NCBI GenBank assembly: GCA_036510575.1
Contig: DATCDR010000171.1
Span: forward strand, 1-6,219
Source of the DNA: DATCDR01 sp036510575
Lineage (GTDB): Bacteria; Actinomycetota; Acidimicrobiia; Acidimicrobiales; Bog-793
DNA length: 6,219 nt
Direction of reading: 5' to 3'
Shown: in pieces, positions 1-5,965 of the stretch
Numbering within the stretch: position 1 is the first letter of the stretch
Layout: each line of letters starts with the position of its first letter
Made by a program: the position numbers and the translations under genes
The notes under the pieces: generated by a model
What the model saw: the letters and a program-made list of their open reading frames with translations, nothing else
Database searches by the model: none
Told to the model about the DNA's origin: nothing

Positions 1-1
1 G

Positions 2-229
2 CACTTTCTCTTGAAGCCGTTGCTTGCCGGTGTTCCCGTCGATGGTGCTCTCTCGTGGTTCCTCGGCACCGAGCTCGCCGATGGGTTAGACCAACTGGTC
101 TCGCGCCTCGCGCGCTGGACGCCAGAGGTGGAGTGGAACGAATACCGAGGTGAGCTGCTGCGGTTCATTTTCAGCGAGGATGTCTTCGGATGGTGCAGCG
201 CTGCTGCCCAGCAGGTATCGGGAGGGTGA
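2..229 (+). CDS. 3' end of an unrecognised protein (partial)
   Basis: The reading frame is open from the left window edge to a TGA at 227-229 and gives 75 residues of a C-terminus, so the true start lies outside the window. A TTG at 11 could start translation, but nothing favours it. Codon choice looks coding, with mostly G or C at third positions and sensible amino-acid composition. The tail is mixed hydrophobic and acidic, with tryptophans near residues 20, 40, 46 and 65 and the phrase FSEDVFGW close to the end. It shows no membrane segment and no motif I recognise. It stops one base before the ATG of the questin-oxidase-like gene, and that gene's Shine-Dalgarno sequence lies inside its last codons. 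The two are therefore almost certainly co-transcribed and probably translationally coupled. I do not assign a function. Confidence 0.6.
   Translation, partial: HFLLKPLLAGVPVDGALSWFLGTELADGLDQLVSRLARWTPEVEWNEYRGELLRFIFSEDVFGWCSAAAQQVSGG
220..226 (+). promoter_or_regulatory. Shine-Dalgarno site for the questin-oxidase-like gene
   Basis: GGGAGGG contains a full GGAGG core (221-225) that ends 5 bases before the ATG at 231. This decides the start at 231 over the in-frame ATG at 150, which has no such site and would add 27 residues of low-quality sequence overlapping the upstream gene. The site lies within the last codons of the upstream gene, as expected for coupled translation. Confidence 0.75.
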
Positions 230-230
230 C

Positions 231-1235
231 ATGACGACAGGGCTGTTCGACACCGAGTCGGATCTCCCCGCGGTCGTTCGCGGCCTGCCGCCCGAGGACC
301 GCGAGCAGCTGACATTCCACCTGCCCTTGGAGGTGCAGGCGCTTGAGGTCGCCGGCGCACCGTATGAGCTGATCGTCGATCGCATCGAGCAGCGCTTGCC
401 GGTGGCATTCGCGGCCTCGCTCGTCGACCCGCCTCTCTTCCGCTGGGCCGAGAAGCACTACCGCTCGACCGGAGCGGCGCTCCTAAGTGAGGACGCGGAT
501 ACTCGCCACGCCGCCTTCGCACAGGTGAGCGCCCTTGGTGCGGGGCTCGCCGGTGGAGCGTTCCATCCCCTAATCCGGCTCGGCTACGGCGCGCTCCGCC
601 ATGATGCGCACGAGATGACTCGGGGCCTTGCTTACCTGCGGGTTCGTCGACAGGTGCTCTTCGATCGCCCCCCGCTCACGGCGCGCGTCTCAGAGGTCAC
701 GATCCCGAGCCCAGCTGAGCTCGCCGGCACCTCGGTCTTTGACCAGCTCGACTTTGTCGCCGGAGAGCAGGCCCTGCTCGTCGGCGATGAGGCCGAGCAG
801 ACGCCGCTCTCGCCGGCGGAGCTTTGCGAGCGGGCAATGGCCCTCGTACTCAGGGAACCCAGCTCGTTCATCGCCATTCACACCGTGACCGGCCTCCACG
901 CGCTCGTCGAGTTCGATTCGTTGCTCACCGGCCGTCGCGACCTTGCAGAACTGCCAGGCGATCCCCTCCTCAAGCAGTGGTGGCGCGCACTCGCTGAGGC
1001 GATCCTTGTCGCCGAGGTGATTGTCGGGTCGCAAAGCGCTGATTCCCAGCACGGAGAGATCCGTGAGTATCAAAGCGCCGAGACGCTCATCCGCGCGTCA
1101 ATCGAGTCCGCCGAGGTGCACGACCTGAAGATCTCGGTCTCGCTTGGCCGCCTCGTGGAGCTTGGCGTCGCGCCGCTTCGCACCGCGCTCAATGTCGGAT
1201 CGGCAAAGCTCGCGGCGACGAAAGCCAGCGCCTGA
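231..1235 (+). CDS. Questin oxidase family (DUF4243-type) protein
   Basis: This 334-residue protein has no signal peptide or membrane helix and is probably cytosolic. Seen: a histidine-bearing GAFHPLIRLGYG block at residues 109-120, a second block FIAIHTVTGLHAL at 213-225, a WW pair at 250-251 and a late HDLK at 297-300. Known: these spaced His motifs in an alpha-helical protein of about 330-400 residues fit the questin oxidase-like family. Fungal members (GedK and AflY types) take part in Baeyer-Villiger-type oxidative ring opening of anthraquinones and related polyketides; bacterial members are mostly uncharacterised. Inferred: an oxidative enzyme on an unknown, possibly aromatic, substrate. 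It follows the upstream gene by one base and precedes a FAD-domain protein by 66 bases on the same strand, so the flavoprotein could be a partner. The family call rests on recalled motifs, not an alignment. Substrate and cofactor cannot be read from the sequence. Confidence 0.72.
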   Translation: MTTGLFDTESDLPAVVRGLPPEDREQLTFHLPLEVQALEVAGAPYELIVDRIEQRLPVAFAASLVDPPLFRWAEKHYRSTGAALLSEDADTRHAAFAQVSALGAGLAGGAFHPLIRLGYGALRHDAHEMTRGLAYLRVRRQVLFDRPPLTARVSEVTIPSPAELAGTSVFDQLDFVAGEQALLVGDEAEQTPLSPAELCERAMALVLREPSSFIAIHTVTGLHALVEFDSLLTGRRDLAELPGDPLLKQWWRALAEAILVAEVIVGSQSADSQHGEIREYQSAETLIRASIESAEVHDLKISVSLGRLVELGVAPLRTALNVGSAKLAATKASA

Positions 1236-1290
1236 CAGTCGTATCGCGTGATCCACTTGATGGCGCCGGAATGGTGCTTTTTGTCAACGA

Positions 1291-1296
1291 AAGGAA
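1291..1296 (+). promoter_or_regulatory. Shine-Dalgarno site fixing the start of the FAD protein
   Basis: AAGGAA ends 5 bases before the ATG at 1302. It favours that start over the in-frame GTG at 1248, which lacks a comparable site and would add an 18-residue stretch with no resemblance to the N-terminus of this fold. The 66-base gap before the gene shows no clear promoter. Confidence 0.65.
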
Positions 1297-1301
1297 TCGG
1301 A

Positions 1302-1904
1302 ATGACTGATGCATCCGAGATTGTGCCGACGCCCGACGCGCATGTGCTGATTGTCGGCGGCGGGACCTCCGGGTTGACCTGCTCGCTGTTTCTCGCCCGT
1401 GCGGGTGTCACCTCGACGATCTTCGACCAGAACCGCAGCATTTTGAAGCGGGCCTGGCTCCACAACTACCCAGGCGTCGACTCCGTGATCGGGACGAACT
1501 GGCTGACGAACGCGCACGGCGCCATCGACAAGGTAGGCCACGCCACCTTCGTCGAAGGTCGCGTCGCGGCCGTCGGCGTGGCCGAGAACGGCTACTACGT
1601 GGATGGCCCTGATGGGCGCGTCGACGGCGACTACCTCGTGATCGCGTCGGGCCAGACGCCGACGCCGTTCATCGAAGGGCTTGGCCTTGAGACCGCCGAC
1701 CCAGTCCAGCCGTATGTGCTGACAAACATCGTCGTTGACCGTTGGGGTGCGTCGAGCGTGGAGGGGGTCTACGCCTGTGGCGTCGTGGCGGGCCACCCGT
1801 CCCAGGCGGTGATCTGCGCCGGAAGCGGCGCGAACGTCGCAGTGCGGATCGTGTCGCTTTTGCGCGGGGAGTTCTGGGTCGACCACGACGAGGTGGAGTC
1901 CTGA
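1302..1904 (+). CDS. Thioredoxin-reductase-like FAD protein lacking the NADPH domain
   Basis: The protein is 200 residues long against roughly 310 for thioredoxin reductase. Seen: a beta strand and dinucleotide-binding loop VLIVGGGTSG at residues 15-24, an acidic residue (D42) where the second strand ends, LHNYPG at 53-58 resembling the NYPG segment of thioredoxin reductases, the YLVIASGQTP strand at 111-120 and a C-terminal GVYACGVVAG followed by a glycine-rich helix (155-185). The chain thus passes from the first half of the FAD domain to its second half with no room for the NADPH domain. There is no CxxC redox pair, and the usual Gly-Asp of the final FAD motif reads Gly-Val at 160-161. Inferred: it may bind FAD but cannot act as a classical NADPH-dependent disulfide reductase; electrons would have to come from another route. 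It lies downstream of the questin-oxidase-like gene and ends facing the deacetylase. Naming it plainly as thioredoxin reductase would be misleading. Confidence 0.78.
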   Translation: MTDASEIVPTPDAHVLIVGGGTSGLTCSLFLARAGVTSTIFDQNRSILKRAWLHNYPGVDSVIGTNWLTNAHGAIDKVGHATFVEGRVAAVGVAENGYYVDGPDGRVDGDYLVIASGQTPTPFIEGLGLETADPVQPYVLTNIVVDRWGASSVEGVYACGVVAGHPSQAVICAGSGANVAVRIVSLLRGEFWVDHDEVES

Positions 1905-1918
1905 GGGCTCGACCTCAG
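1901..1918. terminator. Small hairpin spanning two convergent stop codons
   Basis: CTGAGG (1901-1906) and CCTCAG (1913-1918) are perfect inverted repeats around a 6-base loop. The TGA of the flavoprotein (1902-1904) lies in one arm and the TGA of the minus-strand deacetylase (1915-1917) in the other, so the structure is symmetrical for both genes. It could serve as a shared bidirectional end point. The stem is only 6 bp and there is no T-run on either side, so intrinsic termination is uncertain. Confidence 0.35.
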
Positions 1919-2556
1919 CGCGGCGGATCGGTATACGCGACGTGCATGGTGTGACCGCTCGGCTTCCTTCCCGGCAGCACCAGCGAGTCGAGGCCGACGA
2001 TGGCACCGTCGTCAGCAGATTCGACCAGCTGGTGGATGAGGTCGGCGGTCCGCTTGGGCCAGGAGTGGAAGAGCACAACGCCGCCGCATTCGAGCGCTTC
2101 TGCGACGCGAAGAGATCGCCGGTCGAAGGCCAGCGACTCGTCCCAGTCGAAGGTCGAGAAGTCCCAGCCCACCGGCTCAAGGTTGGCCTCGCCGAGGAGC
2201 TCGACGATCGACGGGTCGTCGGTGCCGTAGCCGTGGGGCAAGCGCACGTAGGGCACCGCCACGCCGGGCGCGGCCTGCTTGAGTGCGGCGAGCCCGTCGG
2301 CGAGCTCGAGGCGGATTCCCTCGCTCGTCAGCCGCCGGTAGTCGACGTGGGCGTGGCCGTGCAGGCCGAGCGGCGCGCCGCGCTCTGCCAGCTCGGCGAC
2401 GAGATGCGGGTGGGCCTTTGCCCAGCGACCCTGGATGAAAAAGGTCGCGGGCGCCGCTTTTCGGTCGAGCTCGCGAAGGACCCGCTCGAAGCTCTCTTTG
2501 GGGTCGGACACTGGCCGGTCACCGAATTCGACATCGATGGTGATCACGACTGCCAT
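1915..2556 (-). CDS. Polysaccharide deacetylase (NodB-fold) family protein
   Basis: The 213-residue protein is one compact NodB domain without a signal peptide or membrane helix, so it is probably cytosolic, unlike the wall-acting members. Seen, in order: ITIDVE with D8 as the likely metal aspartate, TFFIQGRWA at 38-46, HGHAH at 66-70 supplying the metal histidines, RLPHGYG at 105-111 in the place of the family's RxPxG motif, the GWDFSTFDWD strand at 130-139, and LFHSWP at 162-167 with the late catalytic-region histidine (H164). Known: the family removes acyl groups from N-acetylated sugars or hydrolyses related amide bonds in a metal-dependent way. The core motifs look intact, so activity is plausible; the substrate is unknown. 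The start at 2556 fits the family N-terminus (a strand leading straight into the aspartate) and a leaderless promoter. A GTG at 2592 would add 12 residues with no family resemblance. Confidence 0.85.
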   Translation of the reverse strand: MAVVITIDVEFGDRPVSDPKESFERVLRELDRKAAPATFFIQGRWAKAHPHLVAELAERGAPLGLHGHAHVDYRRLTSEGIRLELADGLAALKQAAPGVAVPYVRLPHGYGTDDPSIVELLGEANLEPVGWDFSTFDWDESLAFDRRSLRVAEALECGGVVLFHSWPKRTADLIHQLVESADDGAIVGLDSLVLPGRKPSGHTMHVAYTDPPR

Positions 2557-2562
2557 GACGCA

Positions 2563-2568
2563 ACGGTA
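2563..2568 (-). promoter_or_regulatory. Candidate -10 box for leaderless deacetylase transcript
   Basis: On the minus strand TACCGT fits the TANNNT form of actinobacterial -10 boxes. It occupies exactly -12 to -7 if transcription starts at the A of the ATG at 2556. There is no Shine-Dalgarno sequence before that ATG, which agrees with a leaderless mRNA. No -35 match is visible. The box partly overlaps an imperfect dyad, GGTAGCG-AG-CGCTGCC (2565-2580, one G-T mismatch), that could be an operator. Confidence 0.4.
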
Positions 2569-2593
2569 GCGAGCGCTGCCAGCGAGGCGCACC

Positions 2594-3262
2594 GTGAGTG
2601 ACGAGGCGCTCTCTCCTCATGAGCTGCTCACTACGACTCGATCGGTCCGACGAGGGCTCGATCTCAGCCGGTCGATCGATCCAGCACTCCTCCTGCAATG
2701 CCTTGAGATTGCCCTACAGGCGCCGAACGGTGCCGACGAACAGGCCTGGCGTTGGATCGTGGTGACGGACTCGTCCCAGCGAGAGCGCATTGGGGACGTC
2801 TACCACCGCGCTAACGCCGGCTTTGCCACTGCCGTTCGTGAACGAGCTGCTGCAGGCGACGAGGCTGCGGCTCGAAAGCTCGCCTCGTCCGAGACGTTCT
2901 GGGATCATCTTGGCGACGTCCCCGCACTTATCGTCGCGGCGTTCGCCGCTCAGCCGTGGTTTGACGGCACCTCGCCCTACGCACTCGCCAGTGCCTATGG
3001 CTCGATCTTCCCTGCGGTGTGGAACCTCCAGCTGGCGCTTCGGCTCGAGGGCCTCGGGAGCTGCCTCGTGACGTCGCACCTCCGCTTCCATGAGGAAGTG
3101 GCGACGATCCTCGGCCTGCCACCGGAGTTCCACCAGGCAGGGATCCTCGCCGTCGGGCACCTTTGGCGGCATCGGTTCTCGGCAGCGCCGCGTGGTCCAA
3201 TCGCCGATGTTGTCCGCTTGAACTACTGGCGCAGCGAACCCGACGATCCGCGCACGCGGTGA
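2594..3262 (+). CDS. Nitroreductase family FMN-dependent oxidoreductase
   Basis: The protein is 222 residues, full length for the family. Seen: RSVRR at residues 16-20, which normally contacts the FMN phosphate; QAPNGADEQAWRW at 42-54, the counterpart of the AP(S)xxNxQPW segment; a long helix and the GLGSCLVTSH region at 132-162 near the dimer interface; and a C-terminal VGHLW...PRGPIADVVRLNYW stretch (187-212) of the usual kind. Known: these dimeric flavoproteins use NAD(P)H, or F420 in some actinobacterial relatives, to reduce nitro groups, quinones or activated double bonds. Inferred: a cytosolic reductase of unknown substrate. The GTG start has a modest GAGG Shine-Dalgarno sequence at 2584-2587 with 6-base spacing and places RSVRR at the expected distance from the N-terminus. 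The gene is divergent from the deacetylase with only 37 bases between starts, and its stop overlaps the ribD start. Confidence 0.85.
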   Translation: MSDEALSPHELLTTTRSVRRGLDLSRSIDPALLLQCLEIALQAPNGADEQAWRWIVVTDSSQRERIGDVYHRANAGFATAVRERAAAGDEAAARKLASSETFWDHLGDVPALIVAAFAAQPWFDGTSPYALASAYGSIFPAVWNLQLALRLEGLGSCLVTSHLRFHEEVATILGLPPEFHQAGILAVGHLWRHRFSAAPRGPIADVVRLNYWRSEPDDPRTR

Positions 3263-4239
3263 GCCTCGACGAGGAGCAGATGGACGCAGCGATCGGCGCG
3301 GGCGCGACGGTGCGTGCGACGACCTCGCCGAATCCGTGGGTTGGTTGCGTCATCCGCACCGACGATGGTCGGGTTTTCACCGGTGCAACGAGTCCGCCCG
3401 GCGGCCCGCACGCGGAAGCTGTGGCGATTACCGCGGCCGGAGCAGCGGCGCGCGGGTCGACTGCCTACGTAACCCTCGAGCCCTGCTCGCACTTTGGCCG
3501 CACACCACCGTGTGCCGACGCACTTATCGCCGCAGGAGTACGAAGAGTGGTAGTCGGCGTGCTCGATCCCGACGTGTCGGTGTCGGGTACGGGGATTGAC
3601 CGGCTCATCGCGGCAGGTGTCGACGTCGAGGTAGGCATCCGTGCACGCGAAGTACGAGAGCAGCTCGCGCCCTATCTGAAACAGCGCACGACGGGACGGC
3701 CCTATGTCGTGCTCAAGCTGGCCGCTACTTTGGACGGTCGTATCGCCGCCCCCGACGGCTCGAGCTCGTGGATCACCGACTCGACTGCCCGGCAGGACGT
3801 CCATCGACTCCGGGCGATCAGTGATGCGGTACTCGTCGGAGCGGGAACGGTCCGCGTTGATGACCCGCGGCTAACCGTTCGCGACGTGCCCGGCAAGGAT
3901 CCACTCCGCGTGGTGCTCGGATCGGCGTCGCCAGGATCGAAGGTGCACCCGGCACTCGAGATGTCTGGCAGCCTCGAGTCGGTACTCGATGACCTTGGTG
4001 GGCGCGGGGTGCTCCAGCTCCTCGTCGAAGGAGGTGCCCGAGTCGCACACGACTTCCACGCCGCGGGACTCGTCGATCGCTACGTGCTGTACTTTGCGCC
4101 GGCGCTTTTCGGCGGCGACGACGCACTCGGGATGTTCCGAGGAAGTGGCGCGCAATCGATGCAGGAGCTAACTCGAGGCGAGATCGTTCGGGTGGAACAA
4201 CTCGGTCGAGACCTCCGCATCGATCTTTCTCCCGCTTGA
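3259..4239 (+). CDS. ribD: Bifunctional riboflavin biosynthesis protein RibD
   Basis: The 326-residue protein has two domains. Residues 1 to about 140 are the zinc deaminase acting on the pyrimidine that GTP cyclohydrolase II makes: NPWVGCVI at 25-32, HAE at 51-53 (zinc histidine and catalytic glutamate) and LEPCSHFGRTPPC at 73-85 (zinc cysteines C76 and C85). Residues about 147-326 are the NADPH-dependent reductase that makes the ribityl product: GRPYVVLKLAATLDGRIA at 146-163, SWITD at 170-174, LVGAGTV at 192-198, DDPRLTVR at 201-208 and LVEGGA at 255-260. It acts in the cytosol, two steps into riboflavin synthesis. The reductase is compact, apparently short by some 30-40 residues between PLRVVLG and the EGGA loop; I think this form is common in actinobacteria, so I treat it as intact. 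The GTG at 3259 overlaps the nitroreductase TGA as GTGA; an ATG at 3280 is the alternative. No other rib gene is in view. Confidence 0.92.
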   Translation: MSLDEEQMDAAIGAGATVRATTSPNPWVGCVIRTDDGRVFTGATSPPGGPHAEAVAITAAGAAARGSTAYVTLEPCSHFGRTPPCADALIAAGVRRVVVGVLDPDVSVSGTGIDRLIAAGVDVEVGIRAREVREQLAPYLKQRTTGRPYVVLKLAATLDGRIAAPDGSSSWITDSTARQDVHRLRAISDAVLVGAGTVRVDDPRLTVRDVPGKDPLRVVLGSASPGSKVHPALEMSGSLESVLDDLGGRGVLQLLVEGGARVAHDFHAAGLVDRYVLYFAPALFGGDDALGMFRGSGAQSMQELTRGEIVRVEQLGRDLRIDLSPA

Positions 4240-4344
4240 CCGTAGATTCTCAGCTTCGGCCGCGCCACCACAAAACCGCTGGTTAGCGAGTTACTCTAAG
4301 CCGAGGCCCCGCTGCGATTCGAGAACACGCACGCAGGGAGAGAC

Positions 4345-4353
4345 GGGGAGGAG
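4345..4353 (+). promoter_or_regulatory. Strong Shine-Dalgarno site of the amidohydrolase gene
   Basis: GGGGAGGAG offers an AGGAG core (4349-4353) 9 bases before the ATG at 4363, a strong match that fixes this start over the ATG at 4381. It sits in a 123-base gap after ribD (4240-4362). In that gap I see two weak candidates for a -10 box, TAGATT at 4243-4248 and TACTCT at 4292-4297, neither with a convincing -35. The gap size suggests the gene can be transcribed on its own, but read-through from ribD is not excluded because no clear terminator separates them. Confidence 0.6.
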
Positions 4354-4362
4354 TCCCGAACG

Positions 4363-5826
4363 ATGGTTGACCACAACACGATGACGCGCTCGCGCGAGCT
4401 GCACGACTCGCTCGGCCACCCGGTGATCGATGGTGACGGTCACTGGCTAGAGACCATACCGGTCTTCCTCGAGTACCTCCGAGAGATCGGCGGCGCCCGG
4501 AGCGTCGACGCGTACCTCAGCTACCGCCACGAGCGCTGGGACGTCTGGTACGAGAGCTCGCCAGCCGAGCGCCTCGCCAGCCGTCGGCTGCGCGCCAGCT
4601 GGTGGACGTTCCCTGCCGACACGCTCGATCGCGCCACGGAGATGATGCCCGAGCTGCTCTACGAGCGGCTCGGCGAATTCGGCCTCGACTTCGCGGTCGT
4701 CTATCCGACCCTCGGGCTCGGGGTGAACACGATCGATGACCCCGACCTTCGCGCGGCGTTTGTCCGGGCTCTCAACGTCATGTCTGCAGAGATGTTCGCC
4801 CCTTTCGCGGATCGAATGACGCCGGTTGCAACGATCCCCACCTTCACGCCGAACGAGGCGATCGAAGAGCTCGACTACTGCATAAACGAGCTCCACTTGA
4901 AGACAGCGTGGCTACATGGAACGGTGAACCGGCCCGTTCCGGCTTACGGGAGCGATCTCGACGGGCCCGCCCGCCGGTACTTCGTCGACACCATCGCGCT
5001 CGACAGCCAGTTCGACTACGACCCGCTGTGGCAGCGATTCGTCGACCTCGGCGTCCCTGTCGCCACGCACGGAGGGAGCATGGGTTGGGGCGACCGCTCC
5101 TCGCCGAACAATTACTGCTTCAACCATGTCGGCCACTTCGCCCAGGCGAACCACGCCTTTGCCCGCGCGGTATTCCTCGGTGGGGTCACCTACCGATTCC
5201 CCACGCTGAATTTCGCCTTCCTCGAGGGGGGGTGTGGCTGGGCCGTGAACCTTTACCATGACCTCATCGGCCACTGGGAAAAGCGCGCCGCGGGAGCGAT
5301 GCGCGAGCACCTGGACCCGAACAACCTCGATCTGGTGCGCCTCGCCGAGCTGTTCGAGCGCTACGGAGGGCGCTTTTTTGCCGGGAAGGTGGATGAGATC
5401 GTCGCTGGCGTCGACCCGTACTATCCACAACTCGATACGGCGGGATTGTCGGCCCAGGAGGCCAACCACGAGCTCGACGACTTCGCCGCGGCACACATCG
5501 AAAGCCTTGATGACCTGCGCGAGCGTTTCACCGAGAACTTCTACTTCGGCTGCGAGGCAGACGACCCGATGACCGCCTGGGCGAACGACCCGCGAATGTT
5601 CGCCCGGTTGAAGCCGCTCTTTAGCTCCGACATCGGCCACTTCGACGTGGTCGAGATGCAAAGCGTCCTCGAAGAGGCGTACGAGCTCGTCGAGTACGGC
5701 CAACTCGACCTCGCCGAGCTCCGGGAGTTCACGTTTTCGAACGCAGTTCAGCTGTATACGAAGATGAATCCGGCCTTCTTCACTGGGACCGCGATTGAAA
5801 GCGCAGTGAACGAGGAACTCAAGTAA
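4363..5826 (+). CDS. Amidohydrolase-2 family metal-dependent hydrolase or decarboxylase
   Basis: The 487-residue cytosolic-looking protein has no signal peptide. Seen: IDGDGHWLE at residues 22-30, the D-x-D-x-H metal site at the end of the first barrel strand; FAVVYPTLG at 110-118; MTPVATIPT at 152-160; VATHGGS at 233-239 with the metal-ligand candidate H236; FNHVGHF at 253-259; FLEGG at 286-290; and FSSDIGHFD at 420-428, where D423 would be the final barrel aspartate. Known: this family (relatives of ACMSD and gamma-resorcylate decarboxylase) uses one divalent metal in a TIM barrel for decarboxylation or C-C and amide hydrolysis, often on aromatic acids. It is longer than the roughly 300-340 residues of the classic members. 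The extra length seems to lie at about 45-95 and at 305-400, which is acidic and probably helical. Inferred: enzymatically competent, substrate unknown. It converges on the broken ParA gene 139 bases downstream. Confidence 0.85.
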   Translation: MVDHNTMTRSRELHDSLGHPVIDGDGHWLETIPVFLEYLREIGGARSVDAYLSYRHERWDVWYESSPAERLASRRLRASWWTFPADTLDRATEMMPELLYERLGEFGLDFAVVYPTLGLGVNTIDDPDLRAAFVRALNVMSAEMFAPFADRMTPVATIPTFTPNEAIEELDYCINELHLKTAWLHGTVNRPVPAYGSDLDGPARRYFVDTIALDSQFDYDPLWQRFVDLGVPVATHGGSMGWGDRSSPNNYCFNHVGHFAQANHAFARAVFLGGVTYRFPTLNFAFLEGGCGWAVNLYHDLIGHWEKRAAGAMREHLDPNNLDLVRLAELFERYGGRFFAGKVDEIVAGVDPYYPQLDTAGLSAQEANHELDDFAAAHIESLDDLRERFTENFYFGCEADDPMTAWANDPRMFARLKPLFSSDIGHFDVVEMQSVLEEAYELVEYGQLDLAELREFTFSNAVQLYTKMNPAFFTGTAIESAVNEELK

Positions 5827-5899
5827 CCGGACGAATCGTCACTTCGTTCGCCTCGGTCAATAGCGGAGCGTGTCAGCGAGTTGCAGCAAACGGATGGGG

Positions 5900-5926
5900 C
5901 GCATCGGCGGGCTCTTCTCCGATGCG
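5900..5926. terminator. Candidate hairpin terminator after the amidohydrolase gene
   Basis: CGCATCGG (5900-5907) and CCGATGCG (5919-5926) form a perfect 8-bp stem with an 11-base loop, 73 bases past the amidohydrolase stop. A short GGGG-TCAAT-CCCC repeat follows at 5932-5944. There is no T-run directly after the stem, so it would be an atypical terminator. Its place between two convergent genes is where one would expect termination for both strands. Confidence 0.4.
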
Positions 5927-5952
5927 GTCGTGGGGTCAATCCCCGCCTTTAG

Positions 5953-5964
5953 CGAAGTACTTCG
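5953..5964. repeat. Perfect 12-bp palindrome beside the ParA remnant
   Basis: CGAAGTACTTCG equals its own reverse complement. It lies one base beyond the TAG that ends the minus-strand ParA tail (5966-5968). It has no loop, so it is a poor hairpin but a possible protein-binding site. Only one copy is in the window, so no role such as a partition site can be claimed. Confidence 0.35.
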
Positions 5965-5965
5965 T

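Noticed and set aside
150..230. Longer N-terminus for the questin-oxidase-like protein from ATG 150
   Set aside because: The extra 27 residues look random, overlap the upstream gene and lack a ribosome site, while ATG 231 has GGAGG at good spacing.
1284..2180. 298-residue open frame on the minus strand
   Set aside because: It is antisense to the FAD protein and out of frame with the deacetylase. Its composition (Arg, Ser and Pro runs) is typical of a shadow frame in high-GC DNA, and it shows no motif.
1942..2601. 219-residue open frame on the plus strand
   Set aside because: It lies opposite the deacetylase, whose catalytic motifs are clear on the minus strand. It has no Shine-Dalgarno sequence or family resemblance.
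3163..3258. Longer N-terminus for RibD from 3163
   Set aside because: It would overlap the nitroreductase by about 100 bases and add residues absent from the family, whose deaminase domain begins near residue 1 of the GTG 3259 start.
3896..4020. RibD reductase domain shortened by a deletion
   Set aside because: The shortened stretch has clean flanking motifs, and compact RibD of this shape seems usual in actinobacteria, so I do not call it truncated.
4912..5703. 263-residue open frame on the minus strand
   Set aside because: It is a mirror of the amidohydrolase codons, and the plus-strand protein has a consistent set of metal-site motifs.
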